Origin: Gammaproteobacteria bacterium
GTDB lineage: Bacteria > Pseudomonadota > Gammaproteobacteria > Steroidobacterales > GCA-2729495
DNA length: 64,000 bases
Direction of reading: 5' to 3'
Assembly: GCA_030426355.1 (NCBI GenBank)
Contig: JAUHYQ010000001.1
Location: forward strand, 124,001-188,000
The notes beneath the pieces are model-generated. The model saw nothing but the letters and a program-made list of their open reading frames with translations, was not told where the DNA came from and did no database searches. A program made the position numbers and the translations under genes. The first letter of the stretch is position 1; each line of letters opens with the position of its first letter. Below, one piece after another: positions 53,031 to 62,851 of the stretch.

Positions 53031-55013
53031 ATGCAAATCAGGAAATCAGAAGCGCCCCCAGCCGGCATCCGCTATAGCGTGCTGTGCCTTATTGCGCTGG
53101 CGGCGAGCTCAGCACTGGCCTGGGAGCACTACGGCGGCGATGCAGGCGGCTCCCATTACTCGCCGTTGCAGCAGATCAATACCGATAATGTTGGCGCGCT
53201 AAAGCAAGCGTGGTCATTCAGCACCGGCGAAGTCGAGGCGATGCCAGAGCGGCGCCCGATGCTGAGCTTTAATGGCACACCGCTGCTGTTACCGAAAGCG
53301 GCCGGTCAATCACTGGTTCTCTGCTCGGCACTGAACCGCGTGATCGCACTGAATCCGGCAACCGGCGTCGAGCGATGGAGTTACGACCCGAATATTGAAC
53401 TCGGGCCGATCGGCAATAAATACCTGTGTCGCGGGGTCGCCTATTGGGAAGATCCGGATGCACCCGCTGCTAACGCCTGCAAGCATCGGATTTTCATGAG
53501 CACCAAAGACCTGCGGCTGATCGCGGTAGATGCGCGCGATGGCAAACCCTGCGCAGAATTTGGCGACAACGGCCAATTGCATCTGCAAGCCACGGTGGCA
53601 GACGGCATCCCAAATCTCAATGTCGGCGATCTGCAAATGTCGGCACCGCCGGTTGTGATCGGCGATAAGGTGATCACCGGTTTCGCCGACAATACCAAGT
53701 TCTGGCGCGTTGATAACCCGCGCTGCCAGGTGCTGGCGTTTAATGCCCGTAACGGTGCGCCGGCCTGGAGCTTTAACCCCGTGCCCACGCCCGAGCAACA
53801 TACGGGCCCCGAACTTGGCGGCGGCAACGTCTGGTCAATGATGTCCGTGGATCCCGCTCGCGGCCTGGTTTTCATGCCAACCGCGACTGCGGGCCCGAAC
53901 AATTTTGGCGGCTACCGACCGGGCAATAACGCCTATGCCAATTCGGTGGTCGCTGTGGACGGGGCCAGCGGCAAAGTCGTGTGGCATTACCAAATGGTGC
54001 ACCACGACGTCTGGGATCTGGACATCCCGTCGCAGCCTATTCTGGTGGATATTGAAAAAGACGGCGAGCGCATTCCTGTGGTGATACAACTCACCAAAAT
54101 GGGGCTGACTTTTGTGCTGCACCGTGAAACCGGCGAACCTGTTTTCCCCGTGGAAGAACGTGAAGTACCGACACAGGGTGTTGCAGGGGAATCACTGTCG
54201 CCGACGCAACCCTTTCCGATTGCGCCAGAACCTCTGGTTGAATTTGGCATCAGTCCCGACGACGCATGGAGTTTTTTCAGTTTCTTTGAAACGGCATGCC
54301 GTGAAGAAATTGAAAAATACGATCTGGGCGAAAAAGGTGAACCGAGTGCACTTTACCAGCCCGTCACACTGCGAGGCAGAGCCACGCTGCCGGGGCTGTC
54401 CGTCAACAACTGGGGCGGCGCCAGTTATGACCCGACAAGCAATTTGCTGGTGGTGCCCATCAATCGCGCACCCATGTTTCTAAAACTCTGGGTAACCAAT
54501 GAAATCCCGCCGGAAGTCATGAACCAGCCGCGAATGGGGCCGTTGGGCCCACCCACTGAAATAGCGGGCACGCCCTACTCCTATTCGACCGGGCCGCTCC
54601 TTTCGCCCATCATGACGCCCTGCACGCCGCCGCCCTGGGGCGAACTTGCAGCCATTGATATGAATGACGGCAGCATACGATGGCGGCAGCCGCTCGGCAC
54701 GCTGGACAAACTGGCCCGCATGCCGCTGCCACTGAACTGGGGCACGCCGTTATCGGGAGGCCCCACCAGCACTGCCGGCGGCGTCACCTTTATCGGCGCC
54801 AGCGCTGACGAGAAATTCCGCGCCTTTAACACCGTAACGGGCGAGAAACTCTGGGAGTCGGCATTGCCGAGCGCCGCCATGGCGACGCCGATGACGTACG
54901 AAGTTGACGGCGAACAATACGTCGTGGTCGCGGCCGGCGGGCATATGTTCATGTACAGCCAGAACATCGCCAATTATCTGGTCGCTTTTAAGCTGCCACG
55001 CGATTCTCAGTAG
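53031..55013 (+). CDS. PQQ-dependent dehydrogenase (quinoprotein)
   Basis: A 660-residue eight-bladed quinoprotein. An N-terminal hydrophobic signal (VLCLIALAASSALA) ends near residue 31, followed by WEHYGGDAGGSHYSPLQQI, the usual mature start. W-type repeats follow, with HHDVWDLDIPSQPILVD, NWGGASYDPTSNLLVVP and LNWGTPLSGGPTSTAGGVTFIGASAD. It lacks the five-helix domain of membrane glucose dehydrogenase, so it is probably periplasmic, passing electrons to ubiquinone or a cytochrome. Substrate (sugar or alcohol) is unknown and no pqq genes are in the window. Its end overlaps the barrel gene by 7 bases. Confidence 0.9.
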   Translation: MQIRKSEAPPAGIRYSVLCLIALAASSALAWEHYGGDAGGSHYSPLQQINTDNVGALKQAWSFSTGEVEAMPERRPMLSFNGTPLLLPKAAGQSLVLCSALNRVIALNPATGVERWSYDPNIELGPIGNKYLCRGVAYWEDPDAPAANACKHRIFMSTKDLRLIAVDARDGKPCAEFGDNGQLHLQATVADGIPNLNVGDLQMSAPPVVIGDKVITGFADNTKFWRVDNPRCQVLAFNARNGAPAWSFNPVPTPEQHTGPELGGGNVWSMMSVDPARGLVFMPTATAGPNNFGGYRPGNNAYANSVVAVDGASGKVVWHYQMVHHDVWDLDIPSQPILVDIEKDGERIPVVIQLTKMGLTFVLHRETGEPVFPVEEREVPTQGVAGESLSPTQPFPIAPEPLVEFGISPDDAWSFFSFFETACREEIEKYDLGEKGEPSALYQPVTLRGRATLPGLSVNNWGGASYDPTSNLLVVPINRAPMFLKLWVTNEIPPEVMNQPRMGPLGPPTEIAGTPYSYSTGPLLSPIMTPCTPPPWGELAAIDMNDGSIRWRQPLGTLDKLARMPLPLNWGTPLSGGPTSTAGGVTFIGASADEKFRAFNTVTGEKLWESALPSAAMATPMTYEVDGEQYVVVAAGGHMFMYSQNIANYLVAFKLPRDSQ

Positions 55014-56269
55014 TACCAGTTCAGCTGCAGGAAAACGCTCAGGTCGTTGGAGAAATATAAACCGGGTGCCGGTGCGGGTATTCCCCCGAACTCGCTTCCT
55101 GCAGGACCGAGCGGCAGCCCGATGGAACCCAGCAACACGAGGTTCTCGGCCAGATCGTGGCGCGTATTGACCTGCAACAGCGCGCTGCCGTCGCGCAGAT
55201 TCCAGAACAAGCTGGGAGTGAGTACAAACAGAGGGGTCAGCTCGATCGCCGCGCTTGCAGCAATGTAGTGGCGCCCGAGACTGAACAGTTCACCACGCGA
55301 CAAGCGATTCAGCAATTCAGTGTTTGCCGCAAGGCAAGCACCACTGTAACAACTGTCGGGCTGCCCAAAGCCATTATAAAAATACTCTGCGACACCACTG
55401 ACATTCTTGCCGCCCCATTCCCATGAATAGCTTAGGCTGGTGACGAACTGCCAGACCAGCCCGTCAATTGCGGTATCGGCAGCCACCGCATCAGCACGCC
55501 AGACCGCGCCACCAAACTCACGGTTACCGCCCAACGCAAACAGACCTTCGCCGTAATTTCTTGCGAGCAGAAAATCAAATTCGGCATCCTGCAACATGCC
55601 GTGATACTTAAGCGCGTATGTGAACTGGTCGGATTCCACATCGCCGCTCAACGGGTCACGGCGAACCACCACCGCTGCCTGCATATCATCGCCGTTGTCA
55701 CGCAAAAACTGGCCGTACACCATGTCGTCGCCGGTTTTGTATTCTTTATCAATGGCCGTGGGGTCGAAAGGATTGACGATATCCATGGGGGCAAACACCA
55801 GTCCGTTGCCCCAACTTAGCGCTTGCCTGCCGGCCCGCAATACCAACGTGTCACCGGTGTAACCCAAATACAGCCGATCCAGCCGGTGCAAAACGGCGGT
55901 TTCATCACTGTCTCGCATAACATGCGTCAGATCGAACCACCGCCGGCGATCATCGGGCAAACGGCCTGCCGGCAGCACGGCCCCGCCCGGACCGCGCGAA
56001 AACTCGACACTGTCGCCGTGCAGCGCCAGCAATTGATAGTCAGCCTGAGCATTCCAGCCATTGCCCACCGCGCTGGCTGTCAGCCGGCCGGAAAAATTCA
56101 GATCGTTGGCCGTGGCGCCGGCTGACTGGCGCAAAGCGCTGTTGTCCGGCAACAACTGGCCAAGGTACTGCAGACTGCTACGGCCGCCCAAATCATAGTT
56201 AAGCTGATCTGCACTTGCCCCGACCGCCGACCCCAGCCCTAGCACAAGCATTACCAACCGCACAATCAT
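55007..56269 (-). CDS. Predicted outer-membrane beta-barrel linked to an ABC exporter
   Basis: A 420-residue protein: signal peptide RLVMLVLGLGSAVGASA, then beta-strand-rich sequence with LYLGYTGDTLVLRAGRQALSWGNGLVFAPMD, a segment seen in DUF1302-like and related barrels, and a C-terminal LSVFLQLNWYY with terminal aromatic. It overlaps the ATPase gene by 4 bases and is the last gene of the exporter operon, so it is probably the outer-membrane part of that system. Identity beyond barrel is not certain. Confidence 0.75.
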   Translation of the reverse strand: MIVRLVMLVLGLGSAVGASADQLNYDLGGRSSLQYLGQLLPDNSALRQSAGATANDLNFSGRLTASAVGNGWNAQADYQLLALHGDSVEFSRGPGGAVLPAGRLPDDRRRWFDLTHVMRDSDETAVLHRLDRLYLGYTGDTLVLRAGRQALSWGNGLVFAPMDIVNPFDPTAIDKEYKTGDDMVYGQFLRDNGDDMQAAVVVRRDPLSGDVESDQFTYALKYHGMLQDAEFDFLLARNYGEGLFALGGNREFGGAVWRADAVAADTAIDGLVWQFVTSLSYSWEWGGKNVSGVAEYFYNGFGQPDSCYSGACLAANTELLNRLSRGELFSLGRHYIAASAAIELTPLFVLTPSLFWNLRDGSALLQVNTRHDLAENLVLLGSIGLPLGPAGSEFGGIPAPAPGLYFSNDLSVFLQLNWYY

Positions 56270-56958
56270 GTGGCCTGCTGCTGATCCTTAACGATGCGTC
56301 CGTCGAGCAAACTGACTATACGACGCGCATAGCTCATAACACGCTGATCGTGAGTGGCAATAATAAAAGTAGTTTTGTGTGTGCGGTTCAATTCCACGAA
56401 CAACTCCATCAGTTGCTCTGCAGTATGTGAATCCAGGTTCGCGGTAGGCTCGTCGGCCAGCACCATGGCGGGCCTTGTCACTATTGCGCGCGCGACAGCC
56501 ACACGCTGTTGCTGGCCGCCCGACATTTTCGCCGGCAATCGATCCTCCAAACCTGTCAGACCGACCTCCGCCAAAACATTTTCCGCCAGTTCGCGCCGCT
56601 CTTTTGCAGGACGCCCCTGCACCTGCATCACGAACTCGACGTTTTCGCGTGCCGTGAGCACCGGGATCAGGTTATAGGCCTGAAACACAAAACCAATATT
56701 GTTCAGGCGCATCTCGGCGAGCGCGCCCTTGCTCAACTGATCAATCCGCTTACCGGCGACCCAAACCTCGCCGCTGTCCGGCCGGTCAAGACCGCCGATT
56801 GCGTTTAATAATGTTGTCTTACCGCCACCCGAAGGCGCGACCAGACAAACAAACTCGCCCTTTTCCACTTCCAGCGTGACGTGATCGAGTCCGGTAATTT
56901 TCTGATCGCCCTGAATAAAGGTACGGCAAAGCTCAATACATCTGACAGCAGTCATCAT
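56266..56958 (-). CDS. ABC transporter ATP-binding protein (LolD/MacB type)
   Basis: A 230-residue ATPase. Walker A APSGGGKTT (the usual first Gly is Ala), Q-loop FQAYNLIPVLTARENVEF, signature MSGGQQQRVAVARAIV, Walker B VLADEPTANLDS. LolD/MacB members power FtsX-type permeases in mechanotransmission rather than ordinary transport. It starts directly after the upstream permease stop (no gap) and overlaps the barrel gene. Confidence 0.93.
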   Translation of the reverse strand: MMTAVRCIELCRTFIQGDQKITGLDHVTLEVEKGEFVCLVAPSGGGKTTLLNAIGGLDRPDSGEVWVAGKRIDQLSKGALAEMRLNNIGFVFQAYNLIPVLTARENVEFVMQVQGRPAKERRELAENVLAEVGLTGLEDRLPAKMSGGQQQRVAVARAIVTRPAMVLADEPTANLDSHTAEQLMELFVELNRTHKTTFIIATHDQRVMSYARRIVSLLDGRIVKDQQQAT

Positions 56959-58188
56959 CTACACCTTGCTTATAGCCTCGATGGGCTCGTAGCGTGACGC
57001 CCGCCACGCCGGGGACAAGCTGGCCAATATACCGAGAATAATGACCACCGCGTTGGCCATTATCATGTCATCGGTGGTCAGCAACGGGTACAACATCGAC
57101 GCGGCACCAAACAATTCCATGCCCTCGGCCACCATGGAAATATCAATGCCGTCGCGCAGCCAGTAAACAGTTACCAACGCAAGTACGTTGCCGCAAAACA
57201 GCCCAAGCACCAGCAACATCACAGACTCCACCAGGATTTGCGCCAAAATTACTGCGGGCTTCATTCCCAGCGCCAGCATTAAACCAATCTCACGCACGCG
57301 CTCAAACACGGCCATGACGAGCGTGTTTACCAGGCCAAAAGACAGCGCCAGAAAAACGACCACAATCCAGACCAGCACAAAACCGTCCATAACGCCGAGC
57401 ATCGTCCCGAGATAGACGTCAAGCTCGTACCACGCATCAACGCGCAAACGCTGATCAGCGGCGCCGCGTATATGGGTTAACAGCGGCTCAATGTCGCGAA
57501 AATCGCTGCCCAGTACTGCGATCTCCTGCACCCGATCGTCTATACGCAACAACGACTGCGCAACCGCACGACCCGTGAACACAAACTGCTCTTCATAACT
57601 TTCGATTGCCGCATCGAATACCCCCACGATCCGAAACCCGCGATCGACGATTTCGTTATCAGGATCCTGACTCATCAACACAATGCGCTTGGCGAGCTCC
57701 GTTTCCAGCGTTTCCGCCAGTTTGCGGCCTATCAGTACGCCGTCATCATCGACACTTTCAAGCAAGCGGCCGACAGCTACCTCATCGCCCAAAAAGGAAA
57801 TGCGCGCCTCCGCAGTGGGATCAATACCCACCAGCGTGACACCCCGTGACTCCCGCTCGCTTGAGATAACCGCCGGCACGCGCACACGTTCAGTCCACGC
57901 AACCACGTCTGGATCGTCCAGCGCTGCTCGCAACCGTCCGCTTGCAGGCGGCAGGGAATTCACCACACTGGGATCGTCACGGTAGTCACGGTGATGAATC
58001 TGCACATGGCCCGGCAACCCCTCGATGCCATCGCGCACCATTTCGGTGACCATGCCGCGCAGCAGAGATGTCATAAACATCATCGCCCACACCCCGACCG
58101 TGACTGCGCCCAACATGATCAGTGTGCGACGATGATTGCGCCACAAATTGCGCCATGCCAGTCGGGTAACCACGCCCGCAACCTGCAT
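56959..58188 (-). CDS. FtsX-like ABC permease (second)
   Basis: A 409-residue MacB/LolC-type permease: N-terminal helix with RRTLIMLGAVTVGVWAMMF, a periplasmic domain of ~200 residues (HVQIHHRDYRDDP, ISSERESRGVTLVGIDP), and three C-terminal helices with VFERVREIGLMLALGMKPAVILAQIL and SLSPAWRASRYEPIEAI. It shares its first base with the stop of the other permease. The pair resembles LolC/LolE or other lipid- and lipoprotein-moving exporters. Confidence 0.9.
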   Translation of the reverse strand: MQVAGVVTRLAWRNLWRNHRRTLIMLGAVTVGVWAMMFMTSLLRGMVTEMVRDGIEGLPGHVQIHHRDYRDDPSVVNSLPPASGRLRAALDDPDVVAWTERVRVPAVISSERESRGVTLVGIDPTAEARISFLGDEVAVGRLLESVDDDGVLIGRKLAETLETELAKRIVLMSQDPDNEIVDRGFRIVGVFDAAIESYEEQFVFTGRAVAQSLLRIDDRVQEIAVLGSDFRDIEPLLTHIRGAADQRLRVDAWYELDVYLGTMLGVMDGFVLVWIVVVFLALSFGLVNTLVMAVFERVREIGLMLALGMKPAVILAQILVESVMLLVLGLFCGNVLALVTVYWLRDGIDISMVAEGMELFGAASMLYPLLTTDDMIMANAVVIILGILASLSPAWRASRYEPIEAISKV

Positions 58189-59414
58189 TACGCCGCCCTC
58201 ATGGCTTGCACAGGTTCCAGCAAATGAATGCGCAGGGCCGGATAAATTGATGCCAGCAATGTGCCAACAAAGACCACACCGGGGCCCAAAAATAAACTGA
58301 GCATGGTCGCCTGCGGGAATATGCGTGCTGGCAAATTAAACTTGTCAGCCATGACCTCCATGCCCGGATAGCTAAATCCTGCGTAGCCAAACCAGGCGGT
58401 AACGGCCCAACCGATCAGCACGCCCAGCAATAGTCCCAATATGGCCATGAGCGCCGTCTCCAGCATCACCAGCCACGCCAGTCGGCCCGGCGACAAGCCC
58501 AGCGACAGTACAATCCCGAACTCGCGCGTGCGCTCCAGCACCGACATCAGCACGGTATTGAGCACACTGAAAGCGACCAGCACTACCAGCACGCCGTACA
58601 TAAACCAGGCACCCGCGATGTCTGCCTGTATGGCCTGCTTCAACCCGGGCTGAAGCGCATCCCAGTCATGCACCACGAGATCCTGATCAGAAGGAAGGGC
58701 CGCACTGACCGCACTCACCGCCAGCGGCACGTCATCAAGACCGGGCATACGCATCACAATCTCGTGCGCGGAGTCGCCCATGAAAAAGGTCTCCTGAAAC
58801 AACGACAGCGGCATTTCAACCATGTTCCTGTCGAGCACCGCAATCCCCGACTCGAAAATTCCGCTCACCGTGGCCACCACGGCGGCGAAGGAGCCGTCCT
58901 TGCCGCTGCCGATGAGAGTCAGTTCGTCATCGACTCCGACCTTAAGATTGCGTGCCAGAATGCTGCCGATCACCACCTCCTCAGACCGACCCTGCAGATA
59001 GCTGCCGGTAACCACCAACCCGGGAAGGGTCGAAATACCCGGCTCTTTATCCGGCTGCACACCGACAACCTGCACCCCAAAGCTGCGATCGGCGCTGGAG
59101 ACCAGCGCGAAGGCGTTAGCCCTGACTGCGACCCGCGCGCCGTCAATTGTTTCCGATAACCGATCAGCAAGCGCGGCGGCATCCGGCACGGTCTGGCGAA
59201 TTTTCTTGTCGTCCTTGTAGCCATTTGCCTGCACTTGCAAATGACCTGTGAACAACGCCAGGGTGTTATCGATCATCATCCCGTACATGCCAAACTGCAG
59301 CGAAATCATGAACACCAGGATCACGTTGGAAAACGCCATCGCGCCCACCGTCAGCCATGTTCGGCGGGGCTGACGCCAGAGATTTCGCCACGCCAGCCGC
59401 AAGGTAATATTCAC
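58188..59414 (-). CDS. FtsX-like ABC permease (first)
   Basis: A 408-residue FtsX-type permease, paralogous to its neighbour: N-terminal RLAWRNLWRQPRRTWLTVGAM, periplasmic domain (GHLQVQANGYKDDKKIRQ, VVGVQPDKEPGIS), and C-terminal helices with LERTREFGIVLSLGLSPGRLAWLVM and IYPALRIHLLEPVQAM. It begins 32 bases after the LolA-like gene. Probably a heterodimer with the 56959 product. Confidence 0.9.
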   Translation of the reverse strand: MNITLRLAWRNLWRQPRRTWLTVGAMAFSNVILVFMISLQFGMYGMMIDNTLALFTGHLQVQANGYKDDKKIRQTVPDAAALADRLSETIDGARVAVRANAFALVSSADRSFGVQVVGVQPDKEPGISTLPGLVVTGSYLQGRSEEVVIGSILARNLKVGVDDELTLIGSGKDGSFAAVVATVSGIFESGIAVLDRNMVEMPLSLFQETFFMGDSAHEIVMRMPGLDDVPLAVSAVSAALPSDQDLVVHDWDALQPGLKQAIQADIAGAWFMYGVLVVLVAFSVLNTVLMSVLERTREFGIVLSLGLSPGRLAWLVMLETALMAILGLLLGVLIGWAVTAWFGYAGFSYPGMEVMADKFNLPARIFPQATMLSLFLGPGVVFVGTLLASIYPALRIHLLEPVQAMRAA

Positions 59415-59446
59415 TTTACATCTGCCTTGAAATGGCCCGCGGCGTC

Positions 59447-60226
59447 TTAGCTGCGTGGATTCCGCAGGCTGGAAAGCGTAAACAAACCGGCATCCAGTTG
59501 CGCTTCATAGTTCATATCATCCACCCGTAACTCGGTCCACTCGTCCGGCTTCTCGACGCGGTGCATGCGTTGCCTGAGCGCCGTTGTACGCCCGCCCACC
59601 TCACCGATCTGCAGAGTTTCCAGCCGTTTCACGAGTTGGCCGTCCTGATCATAAAAATCGTGCTGCAACACAATCAGATCGCTGCGGATACTCAGAATTT
59701 CCTTTCCCCAGACCACAGCGGCTGCTTCTTTGGGGGTGGATTCAATAACGTACTCGGTAAAGCCGTCGCGCTGGGATAGCTCCAGCAGCCGATGAGTGTA
59801 TTGATCAACAATATCGTCCGCACGCGAAACGTCCTTATTAGAAAAATCGGAGCCCATCCAGCTTTGCCCCATCATGGACGACGGAACCTTAATAACGCGA
59901 TTCACCTTTGGCGAATAGTTCCACATGCTGTTATCGATCATCAGTGTGCCGTTACCGCGATCACGACGGGGTTCCGTCACGCGGACCAATGACAAGTCGC
60001 TTCCCTGTGTCCATGTCTGCATGGACATCGAACGTTCCCAGTCGGGCCGGTGAATCGTCATGGTCATGACGCCTGCCGATGAAACTCCGCGCCAATGATT
60101 GATGGCCTCCCGAACCAGCGCTTCAGGGTCCGGAACCGCTGTCGACGAGTCCGCGGCCAGCCCTGCGGCAAACAAGGCCGCCAGAACAGAAGGGCCAAAT
60201 ATGGATAAATGTCTTCTCGTGCTCAT
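59447..60226 (-). CDS. LolA-like outer-membrane lipoprotein-sorting family protein
   Basis: A 259-residue secreted protein: signal VLAALFAAGLAADSSTA, then a LolA-like half-barrel with MTMTIHRPDWERSMSMQTWTQ, GNGTLMIDNSMWNYSPKVNRVIKVP and MGQSWMGSDFSNKD, which match the lipoprotein-sorting (LolA_like) family. It probably ferries a hydrophobic cargo across the periplasm between the FtsX permeases and the outer membrane. First gene of the operon; the desaturase-like gene is divergent 82 bases away. Confidence 0.88.
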   Translation of the reverse strand: MSTRRHLSIFGPSVLAALFAAGLAADSSTAVPDPEALVREAINHWRGVSSAGVMTMTIHRPDWERSMSMQTWTQGSDLSLVRVTEPRRDRGNGTLMIDNSMWNYSPKVNRVIKVPSSMMGQSWMGSDFSNKDVSRADDIVDQYTHRLLELSQRDGFTEYVIESTPKEAAAVVWGKEILSIRSDLIVLQHDFYDQDGQLVKRLETLQIGEVGGRTTALRQRMHRVEKPDEWTELRVDDMNYEAQLDAGLFTLSSLRNPRS

Positions 60227-60307
60227 AAAGTTTGTGACCGATAGTCCGCCTGCAAGTTGCAGCGATTTTGCAACGGCGCCCGGATTGAATTGGACTATAC
60301 TGGAACG

Positions 60308-61081
60308 ATGGAGTCGCGTCTCTTGGCTTTCATCAGCATGCTCGTAATCATGACGGTTTGCGAAACCGTCTGGGCAAAGCGCGCGCGCTCACTCGACCGG
60401 TTGATGCGCTGGCCGGGCAATCTGGGCATCGCCATGCTCGGGACTGTCGTCGTTCGACTGATCTTTCCTGTTACCGCGGCAGGCGTTGCACTGCTTGCCC
60501 AGACCAACGGCATAGGCCTGTTCAATGCGTTAATGTTGTCACCCGTCATCAGCATTCCGCTATCACTGCTGTTGCTGGACATGACCATATACGGCCAGCA
60601 CAGGCTCTTTCATAGCGTACCGCTGCTGTGGCGTATCCACCGGATGCATCACACCGATCTGGACATTGATGTCAGCACCGGCTTGCGCTTTCATCCGGTG
60701 GAGTTACTGCTGTCGATGCTGATCAAGTTTGCCGCCATCATAGCGCTGGGCGCTCCGCCGCTGGCCGTGTTGATATTCGAAATCGGGTTGAACGCCTGCT
60801 CACTTTTTAACCATGCGAATGTGCGCCTGCCAGAAAAGCTGGACAACTTTCTGCGCACCGTTATCGTCACGCCCGATATGCATCGCGTACATCATTCAAC
60901 GCTGCCCAGCGAGACCAACAGCAATTACGGCTTTGGCCTGTCGTGGTGGGACAAGGCGTTTGGCACATACGTGCCGCAACCGAAACTCGGGCATACCGGA
61001 ATGATCATAGGACTGGATAACTATCGCGAACCGGAAGTGGTGCGACTTGATCACATGTTGGTTAATCCGTTTCGCCCGTAG
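60308..61081 (+). CDS. Sterol desaturase/fatty-acid hydroxylase superfamily protein
   Basis: A 257-residue di-iron membrane protein. Histidine clusters: HRLFH, HRMHH and HRVHH, with NHANVRLPE, in the order of the superfamily; hydrophobic helices lie in the first 100 residues and between clusters. Members hydroxylate or desaturate sterols, fatty acids or other lipids. ATG 60308 is chosen; the longer open frame adds 17 residues of no clear origin. The lipid substrate is unknown. Confidence 0.9.
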   Translation: MESRLLAFISMLVIMTVCETVWAKRARSLDRLMRWPGNLGIAMLGTVVVRLIFPVTAAGVALLAQTNGIGLFNALMLSPVISIPLSLLLLDMTIYGQHRLFHSVPLLWRIHRMHHTDLDIDVSTGLRFHPVELLLSMLIKFAAIIALGAPPLAVLIFEIGLNACSLFNHANVRLPEKLDNFLRTVIVTPDMHRVHHSTLPSETNSNYGFGLSWWDKAFGTYVPQPKLGHTGMIIGLDNYREPEVVRLDHMLVNPFRP

Positions 61082-61140
61082 GCAAGTGGACTAGTAGACA
61101 AGTGGATTAGCGGACACTGCAACGCACCAGCCCTCAGTAA

Positions 61141-61980
61141 CTACCAGGGCAACTCTTGCCCCGTATAACTCAAGAAGTCGCCGGACTGGCGACGATCCTT
61201 ATAGCTATCGATCACCTTGATAACAGCCGCGGCCGACTCAGCCGGTTCTATCATCGGAATCGGCACGTTCTTGGCAAAGTCGGTAGCAACCACGCCCGGG
61301 TGAATCAGCCCGACGATGATTTCATTATGGCCCGGCTCCTTGGATCGCCGTAACTCTTTGGATATGGTTCGCATCGACATGTTAAGTGCCGCTTTGCTGG
61401 CCCGGTAAAAATTCTGGCCGCCGAAAGTCATGCTCACCGAGCCGACGGCGCTCGAAATATTCATGATTTTCTTTTGTTCGCTGTCAGCTACATTGTCGAC
61501 AAATTTCTCGACCATGCGAATCGCGCCTTTGACATTAACGGCCATCACTTCGTCGAATGCAGCGTAGTCGTAACGACCGAACTGTTGACGATCATTACCG
61601 CCAAGGATTCCGGCATTATTGATTAATACGTCAATGGGAACGCCGGCATAACGAGCTGCAAGCGCATCCATTTCACGATTATCGGTCACATCAAGCGATT
61701 CGATAACCAGATTAGAATGGCGCGCAGCCAGCAATTGCAGCTCATCGGCACCGGCCGGATTGCGGCATGTTGCAATTACTCCCCATCCAAGCTCCGCGTA
61801 TTGGCGAGCCAGTTCCAGGCCAATACCGCGGCTGGCCCCCGTAATCAGCACGGTGGGGGTGGCCGGCGCCCGTGCCACGCGCTCGGGAGCGCTCGCGCAG
61901 GCCGACAACCCCGCCATTGCCACGAATATTGAAACCAGCATCAAATTCCGTCTGAAAACTCTCATCAATTTGCCATCCAT
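61141..61980 (-). CDS. Short-chain dehydrogenase/reductase with lipoprotein-like N-terminus
   Basis: A 279-residue protein with an SDR domain from residue ~42: TVLITGASRGIGLELA (cofactor loop), LINNAG, the Ser in NISSAVGSVS and the catalytic YRASK. The first ~40 residues (MRVFRRNLMLVSIFVAMAGLSAC) look like a lipoprotein signal with a lipobox LSAC, unusual for a cytosolic NAD(P) enzyme. ATG 61965 or 61980 may be the start. It lies between the desaturase-like gene (convergent) and the hydrolase (divergent). Confidence 0.87.
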   Translation of the reverse strand: MDGKLMRVFRRNLMLVSIFVAMAGLSACASAPERVARAPATPTVLITGASRGIGLELARQYAELGWGVIATCRNPAGADELQLLAARHSNLVIESLDVTDNREMDALAARYAGVPIDVLINNAGILGGNDRQQFGRYDYAAFDEVMAVNVKGAIRMVEKFVDNVADSEQKKIMNISSAVGSVSMTFGGQNFYRASKAALNMSMRTISKELRRSKEPGHNEIIVGLIHPGVVATDFAKNVPIPMIEPAESAAAVIKVIDSYKDRRQSGDFLSYTGQELPW

Positions 61981-62114
61981 ATTGAATACGTGCCTTTGCG
62001 CGTGTCGCCAGAACCCGCTATCTCCGCTAAAATCCCGCTCACCGCATTCCGATAATCAGAAATCCGACACTTTCGGAATCCTAATAATGAATCGCAATAA
62101 TTAAGGATAATTCT

Positions 62115-62828
62115 ATGCCCGTCATGCAGACATCGGATTTGACTCCCCGTCAGTACTGGGAAGAAGTCAAAGCCAATCCGAATCGTGCGAAATTTGGTTT
62201 TGGCGAAAAAGCAGCCATCATTAATATTGACTGCCAGCGAGCCTATACCGATATCGATACCTTCAAGACAGCCTATCAGACTGATCCGAAGCAAATACAG
62301 TACATCAATGAGCTTTCAGCTCTGGCACGCGCAAAAAACATGCCCGTCATATGGACATACGTAGCCTACATGGACAATGCGGATGACGCCGGGGCCTGGG
62401 GCACCCGCACCAATACGCCGGACTCCTTGCAGAACATCAAGGTGGGCGACGAACGGGCCGAGCTGGACTCACGCCTGGAAATCGACCACCAGCGCGATGC
62501 CATTATTAATAAGCGGATGGCCAGCGTTTTTCACGAGACGCTGATTCCTTCGCTGCTGGTCTGGCACAAAGTTGACACCGTTATCCTGACGGGCGGCAGT
62601 ACATCGGGGTGTATACGCGCCAGTGCTGTCGCATCGCTGTCGACCGGATATCGCACCATTATTCCGGAAGAGGCCGTCGCAGACAAACACGAAATACCGC
62701 ATTTCGCTAATCTCTGCGATCTGATGCTTAAATACGCAGACGTAGAACCTGTCGCAGAAGTCAAGAAATGGCTGAGCGATCACCCCGGCTGCAAGCCCAT
62801 ACGCGAAGCCCGCGGCTGTTCGTTCTAA
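62115..62828 (+). CDS. Cysteine hydrolase of the isochorismatase superfamily
   Basis: A 237-residue isochorismatase-fold hydrolase. The Asp-Lys-Cys triad is visible: AIINIDCQRAYTD, AIINKRMASVF and GGSTSGCIRASAVAS. The closest named group by motif is N-carbamoylsarcosine amidohydrolase, which cleaves a carbamoyl group. Its neighbours are two polysaccharide-deacetylase-family genes, a pairing found in nitrogen-compound breakdown. The deacetylase start is 23 bases after its stop, so the two are likely cotranscribed. Confidence 0.87.
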   Translation: MPVMQTSDLTPRQYWEEVKANPNRAKFGFGEKAAIINIDCQRAYTDIDTFKTAYQTDPKQIQYINELSALARAKNMPVIWTYVAYMDNADDAGAWGTRTNTPDSLQNIKVGDERAELDSRLEIDHQRDAIINKRMASVFHETLIPSLLVWHKVDTVILTGGSTSGCIRASAVASLSTGYRTIIPEEAVADKHEIPHFANLCDLMLKYADVEPVAEVKKWLSDHPGCKPIREARGCSF

Positions 62829-62851
62829 AACCTTCAATCGGAGCTTTCCCC

